Below are positions 13,957 through 16,536 of a DNA stretch of 16,536 bases, one piece after another. Both the position numbers and the translations under genes were made by a program. The notes under the pieces are model-generated. The model saw only the letters and a program-made list of their open reading frames with translations. It was not told the DNA's origin and searched no databases. The stretch lies in assembly GCA_937875035.1 (NCBI GenBank), contig CALNCF010000005.1:1-16536 (forward strand), read 5' to 3'. Every line of letters starts with the position of its first letter. The stretch's first letter is position 1. This stretch comes from an uncultured Sphingobacteriaceae bacterium (GTDB taxonomy: Bacteria > Bacteroidota > Bacteroidia > Sphingobacteriales > Sphingobacteriaceae).

Positions 13957-14298
13957 TTTATAGTGCTTCATGACCTCTTTCACGATCTCACCGATCTTTT
14001 CAACAGGCAAATCTTTTTCCGGGTCGAGCAGCAGTATCTTCATCCTTGCCCGGTTCTCCTGCAGAAGATCGGGATGAGAAATACATTTCCCCTCAACGAT
14101 GCCGATGTAGGGCTGGCGATACTTTTTATGAATCCAGATGTAAAAGCACATCTTACTACGGTAATAATAAAAAGGCATTCCGTATTTCCACATTTCGGCC
14201 AGGCCGAGATCAGGTGCAAGAAGATAGCTCCTCAATGCCTGGATACAGCTTCGGGTTGGTTCTGCCTGCTGCAGGAAAAAAGCATCGATTGGTCGCAT
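13954..14298 (-). CDS. DUF1801 domain protein (YdhG-like)
   Basis: A 114-residue protein of the DUF1801/YdhG-like fold. Family hallmarks are CIQALRSYLLAPDLGLAEMWKYGMPFYYYRSKMCFYIWIHKK, with the conserved EMWKYGMPFY and Y-I-W strands, and a C-terminal part ILLLDPEKDLPVEKI. The fold is alpha/beta; the biochemical role is unknown. The frame extends upstream to an ATG at 14340, but the family starts at MRPIDAFF, so I choose 14298. That start lies 4 nt after the stop of the GyrI-like gene, which suggests translational coupling. Confidence 0.85.
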   Translation of the reverse strand: MRPIDAFFLQQAEPTRSCIQALRSYLLAPDLGLAEMWKYGMPFYYYRSKMCFYIWIHKKYRQPYIGIVEGKCISHPDLLQENRARMKILLLDPEKDLPVEKIGEIVKEVMKHYK

Positions 14299-14302
14299 CG
14301 GA

Positions 14303-14764
14303 TCAGGATTGAACAGCAATAAAAATATCGACTTCCGCATGCTTCATATCCCGGGCCTTCTCACCGTATACTTCAAAGTCGGTAGTGAATGTACGGTCGA
14401 TATCCGTGTTCCAGATCTTCTGCCATTCCTTATATACAATGCCCTGCTCCATATCTCCTTTAGCGGTAAATTTCGTGTAATTACCGGCATGAATGGTCTT
14501 CCCGACAAAGCCTTCCGGAACCAGGTCTAATGAATCTACCCGGCAGCCGATAACAGTTGTATATGGCCGTGTATGGTCCTTCTCATAATCTGTGTAAAGA
14601 CAATAAATACAGTCATCGGCCTTTCCCGGGATCTGTGCCATGAGGCCTTCCGTAAAGAACCTGTTCCATAATTGCGGGATGTCTTGTGTCGCCTGCCCGT
14701 TCTCGTTCGTTGTACGTATGGCAATGCCGATGATGTGGAATGATGATAATGTTTGAATGTTCAT
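14303..14764 (-). CDS. Standalone GyrI-like / AraC effector-binding domain protein
   Basis: A 153-residue protein with only the GyrI-like (SHS2-type) small-molecule-binding domain and no DNA-binding helix-turn-helix. It shows HIIGIAIRTTNENGQATQDIPQLWNRFF, the central CLYTDYEKDHTRPYTTVIGC, and the C-terminal WQKIWNTDIDRTFTTDFEVYG, in the order expected for AraC effector-binding and Bvg-type stand-alone members. Such proteins bind hydrophobic or cationic ligands, and some have hydrolase activity. It is the first gene of a two-gene operon with DUF1801, a pairing probably linked to ligand or stress response (inference). Confidence 0.85.
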   Translation of the reverse strand: MNIQTLSSFHIIGIAIRTTNENGQATQDIPQLWNRFFTEGLMAQIPGKADDCIYCLYTDYEKDHTRPYTTVIGCRVDSLDLVPEGFVGKTIHAGNYTKFTAKGDMEQGIVYKEWQKIWNTDIDRTFTTDFEVYGEKARDMKHAEVDIFIAVQS

Positions 14765-14791
14765 AGTGTTTACTTTTTATAGATGATGCCG

Positions 14792-14799
14792 CAAAAGTA
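14792..14799 (-). promoter_or_regulatory. Promoter -7 element of the GyrI-like/DUF1801 operon
   Basis: On the minus strand TACTTTTG matches TAnnTTTG and is identical to the efflux operon element. A start near 14787 leaves a leader of about 23 nt. No TTG is present at proper -33 spacing. Confidence 0.5.
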
Positions 14800-14808
14800 A
14801 CACAGGTA

Positions 14809-14826
14809 CTGACAACCCTATGTCAG
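14809..14826. promoter_or_regulatory. Inverted repeat upstream of GyrI-like operon
   Basis: CTGACA (14809-14814) and TGTCAG (14821-14826) form a perfect 6-bp inverted repeat with a 6-nt spacer, placed where a regulator would touch the -33 region of the minus-strand promoter. The binding protein is unknown. Confidence 0.4.
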
Positions 14827-14969
14827 GGGTACGTAACCGGAATTTTTTCTGCAAATCCCTTACCCTGCCAGGCGTACCGGCCGGGTTCCTTCTTTATAGT
14901 CTTCGGGCTTGATCCCTATGGGTATGCTTTTATAGACGATCGTTATGCCTGTTTTTGTCGATCTGTTCT

Positions 14970-15006
14970 AAAACGCCTCTTCGCTTTTTTCGGAAGAGGC
15001 GTTTCT
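14970..15006 (-). terminator. Terminator after the dienelactone hydrolase gene
   Basis: AAACGCCTCTTC (14971-14982) pairs perfectly with GAAGAGGCGTTT (14993-15004) around a ten-base loop. On the minus strand the stem ends in GCGTTTTA, about 50 nt after the hydrolase stop. Confidence 0.75.
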
Positions 15007-15057
15007 ATATAGTGTAATGCTGTCGCAGGACTTTTCTGTATTGCTTTATACAGAAGA

Positions 15058-15837
15058 TCATTTCAGCACCTCCGCTAAAAAGATCAGCATGGCTTCCCAG
15101 GAACGTTTCGCGGCCTTTTCGTTATAAGCGGCGCCTTTGGAATTGTCGTTGCCGGCGGCTGGCTCAGTAAAGGCATGGACGGCATTGGCGTAATAGTTCA
15201 ATTGCCAGTCGGCATTCGCTTTCCGCATTTCATCCTGGAAGGATTTCATCTCTTCTTCTGATACATAGGGGTCGTCGGCTCCGTGTAAAACCAGGACTTT
15301 CGGCACGATGGTCTGGATCTTACGATTCTTGTCGCGACCGAGTCCGCCATGAAAAGAAACCACTCCTTTTACCGGGAGGTTGACGCGGGCAGCTTCCAGG
15401 GCGCCAGTGCCTCCAAAGCAATACCCGATCACGACGATCTGTCCGGAATCAGCGCCGGCCTTTACCAGCTCGTTCAGCGCTACCCTGATGCGCTGTTGGT
15501 ATTGGGCGACATTCTTTTTATAGGAACCCGAAATTTCGCCTGCGGCTTTGGCATCCTTTGGGTAATTCCCCTTGCCATAGATGTCGGCAATGAACGCATA
15601 ATAACCTAATGTGGCCAGCTGTTCGGCGGTTTTCCTGGAATGATCGTCGATGCCCTTCCAGGCGGGCAGGATCAGTATGCCGGCTTTCTTTGGGTTGCCG
15701 GACGCGGGCTTCGCAAGCAGACCGCTTAGCTTCTGTTTTCCGTCGGCATAGGCAACAGTCTTTAGCTGCGCCATACTGTATTGCGTACCGCTTAAAAGCA
15801 GGCACACAACAAGGGCAAATTGTAGAGGGGCTTTCAT
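15058..15837 (-). CDS. Dienelactone hydrolase family protein, exported
   Basis: A 259-residue alpha/beta hydrolase. A signal peptide (about 1-23, ending SMAQ) puts it in the periplasm or envelope. The catalytic triad of the dienelactone hydrolase family is present: Cys140 in GYCFGG as nucleophile, Asp189 in HGADDP, and His221 in NAVHAFTEP; VVSFHGGL at 159-166 is also typical. The natural substrate is unknown: many members of this family in Bacteroidota lie outside aromatic degradation pathways, and no such pathway is visible here. It is a single gene with its own terminator, divergent from the acetyltransferase. Confidence 0.92.
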   Translation of the reverse strand: MKAPLQFALVVCLLLSGTQYSMAQLKTVAYADGKQKLSGLLAKPASGNPKKAGILILPAWKGIDDHSRKTAEQLATLGYYAFIADIYGKGNYPKDAKAAGEISGSYKKNVAQYQQRIRVALNELVKAGADSGQIVVIGYCFGGTGALEAARVNLPVKGVVSFHGGLGRDKNRKIQTIVPKVLVLHGADDPYVSEEEMKSFQDEMRKANADWQLNYYANAVHAFTEPAAGNDNSKGAAYNEKAAKRSWEAMLIFLAEVLK

Positions 15838-15941
15838 ATAGATATGGTTGTGTTGTTAATTCCATATAAAACTAATCAATAATGAGAGATCCTCGAATAA
15901 TATTCCCTGAAACAGGTTTGATTCATACGGTCCGGGCGAAG

Positions 15942-15957
15942 AAGGGCGAAAGCCCTT
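15942..15957 (+). other. GNRA-capped hairpin in the intergenic leader
   Basis: AAGGGC (15942-15947), loop GAAA and GCCCTT (15952-15957) form a perfect hairpin with a GNRA tetraloop; outer GGC and GCC could extend it past a GAAG bulge. It lies about 70 nt before the acetyltransferase gene, with T-rich sequence after it. It may be a leader element or a weak terminator. Confidence 0.4.
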
Positions 15958-16025
15958 GCCTTGTTTTCCTGATTTTTTTACCTTCACTTCTTTCCGCGGA
16001 AAAATATCCTTGCAAAGCAGATCCC

Positions 16026-16536
16026 ATGAAATTACCTGAAACCGAACGCCTGCTCCTTCGTGAGCTGAACCCCGGCGATACCACCTTCATTATTGAGCTT
16101 CTGAATTCAGAGGGATGGATCCGTTTTATCGGTAACCGGAATATGCATACGGGTGAGGACGCGCTCAAATATATTCTCAATATTACCGCTAACTATAAAA
16201 AGTATGGCTTCGGGTTCTACGTGGTAGAACGAAAAGAAGATGCCGTTCCTATGGGGATTTGCGGTCTGGTAAAGCGCGAAGGGCTGGACGACATCGACAT
16301 CGGCTTTGCTTTTTTACCTGGGCATACCGGCCAGGGTTATGGCTATGAATCGGCAGCGGCGATGTTACATCACGCCCGGTCTGTGCTCCGGATCCCGCGT
16401 ATCGTGGCGATCACCAGCAAGGATAATTACCCGTCTCAAAAGCTACTCGAAAAGATCGGGCTCGGCTTCGAAGGAACGATTCGCATTCCCGGTGATAAGG
16501 AAGAGCTGAACCTCTATGCCATTGATCTCAGCATCG
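16026..16536 (+). CDS. GNAT family N-acetyltransferase (RimJ/RimL-like), partial
   Basis: An open frame from ATG 16026 runs off the window end after 170 codons. It starts MKLPETERLLLRELNPGDT, the standard RimJ/RimL-type opening, followed by YGFGFYVVERKEDAVPMGICGLV (the central strands) and IDIGFAFLPGHTGQGYGYESA, where GHTGQGYG is the acetyl-CoA-binding Q/R-x-x-G-x-G/A motif. A later IVAITSKDNYPSQKLLEKIGL is the conserved fifth-strand region. It would transfer an acetyl group from acetyl-CoA to an unknown amine, perhaps a protein N-terminus or a small molecule. The last residues are missing only because the window ends. Confidence 0.9.
   Translation, partial: MKLPETERLLLRELNPGDTTFIIELLNSEGWIRFIGNRNMHTGEDALKYILNITANYKKYGFGFYVVERKEDAVPMGICGLVKREGLDDIDIGFAFLPGHTGQGYGYESAAAMLHHARSVLRIPRIVAITSKDNYPSQKLLEKIGLGFEGTIRIPGDKEELNLYAIDLSI

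Noticed and set aside
13936..14322. 128-codon open frame on the plus strand
   Set aside because: It is antisense to the DUF1801 gene, whose protein matches its family along its full length.
15923..16180. 85-codon open frame on the minus strand
   Set aside because: It overlaps the start of the acetyltransferase on the other strand; the acetyltransferase has clear family motifs.
1..16536. CRISPR array, insertion sequence, prophage or rRNA
   Set aside because: No regularly spaced repeats, transposase, integrase, phage structural genes or rRNA sequence were seen on either strand.

Overview
The window reads as chromosomal DNA of a Bacteroidota bacterium, most likely Chitinophagaceae-like (inference). 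Three things support this: several genes are preceded by the Bacteroidota -7 promoter element TAnnTTTG; an exported beta-propeller protein carries a type IX secretion (T9SS) C-terminal sorting domain; and the protein families resemble those of that group (PadR next to a PspC-type gene, S66 LD-carboxypeptidase, MetG with a KISTS loop, tRNAs without encoded CCA). Most of the window looks about 50% GC by eye, with one clearly AT-rich islet at about 6740-8050.

Layout. 1-477: a PadR repressor and the start of a PspC-like gene on the minus strand, with a strong palindromic operator over the padR promoter. 629-1993: a BNR/Asp-box exported protein whose T9SS sorting domain is interrupted by an in-frame TAA; a strong terminator follows. 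2091-4469: anmK (plus) faces a DoxX gene and an S66 LD-carboxypeptidase (minus); anmK and the carboxypeptidase both serve peptidoglycan recycling. 4515-6548: metG, probably starting at TTG, followed by tRNA-Arg(CCU) and a terminator. 6740-8050: the AT-rich islet, holding a HEPN-like protein with an RNRITH motif and a small partner protein, bracketed by imperfect direct repeats next to the tRNA. 8206-8829: an orphan NarL-type response regulator. 8831-13341: a MarR repressor divergent from a three-gene EmrA-EmrB-TolC-type efflux operon, with a palindrome between them. 13385-13456: tRNA-Arg(CCG) with its own promoter and terminator. 13609-14764: a small three-helix membrane protein, then a coupled pair on the minus strand (DUF1801 and a standalone GyrI-like ligand-binding domain). 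15058-15837: an exported dienelactone hydrolase. 16026-end: a truncated GNAT acetyltransferase.

Most of the window is ordinary housekeeping and small regulatory cassettes. The points most worth following are the HEPN islet at the tRNA, the nonsense codon inside the sorting domain, the overlapping operator and apparently leaderless start at padR, and the operator of the MarR efflux cassette. I see no CRISPR array, insertion sequence, integrase or rRNA.
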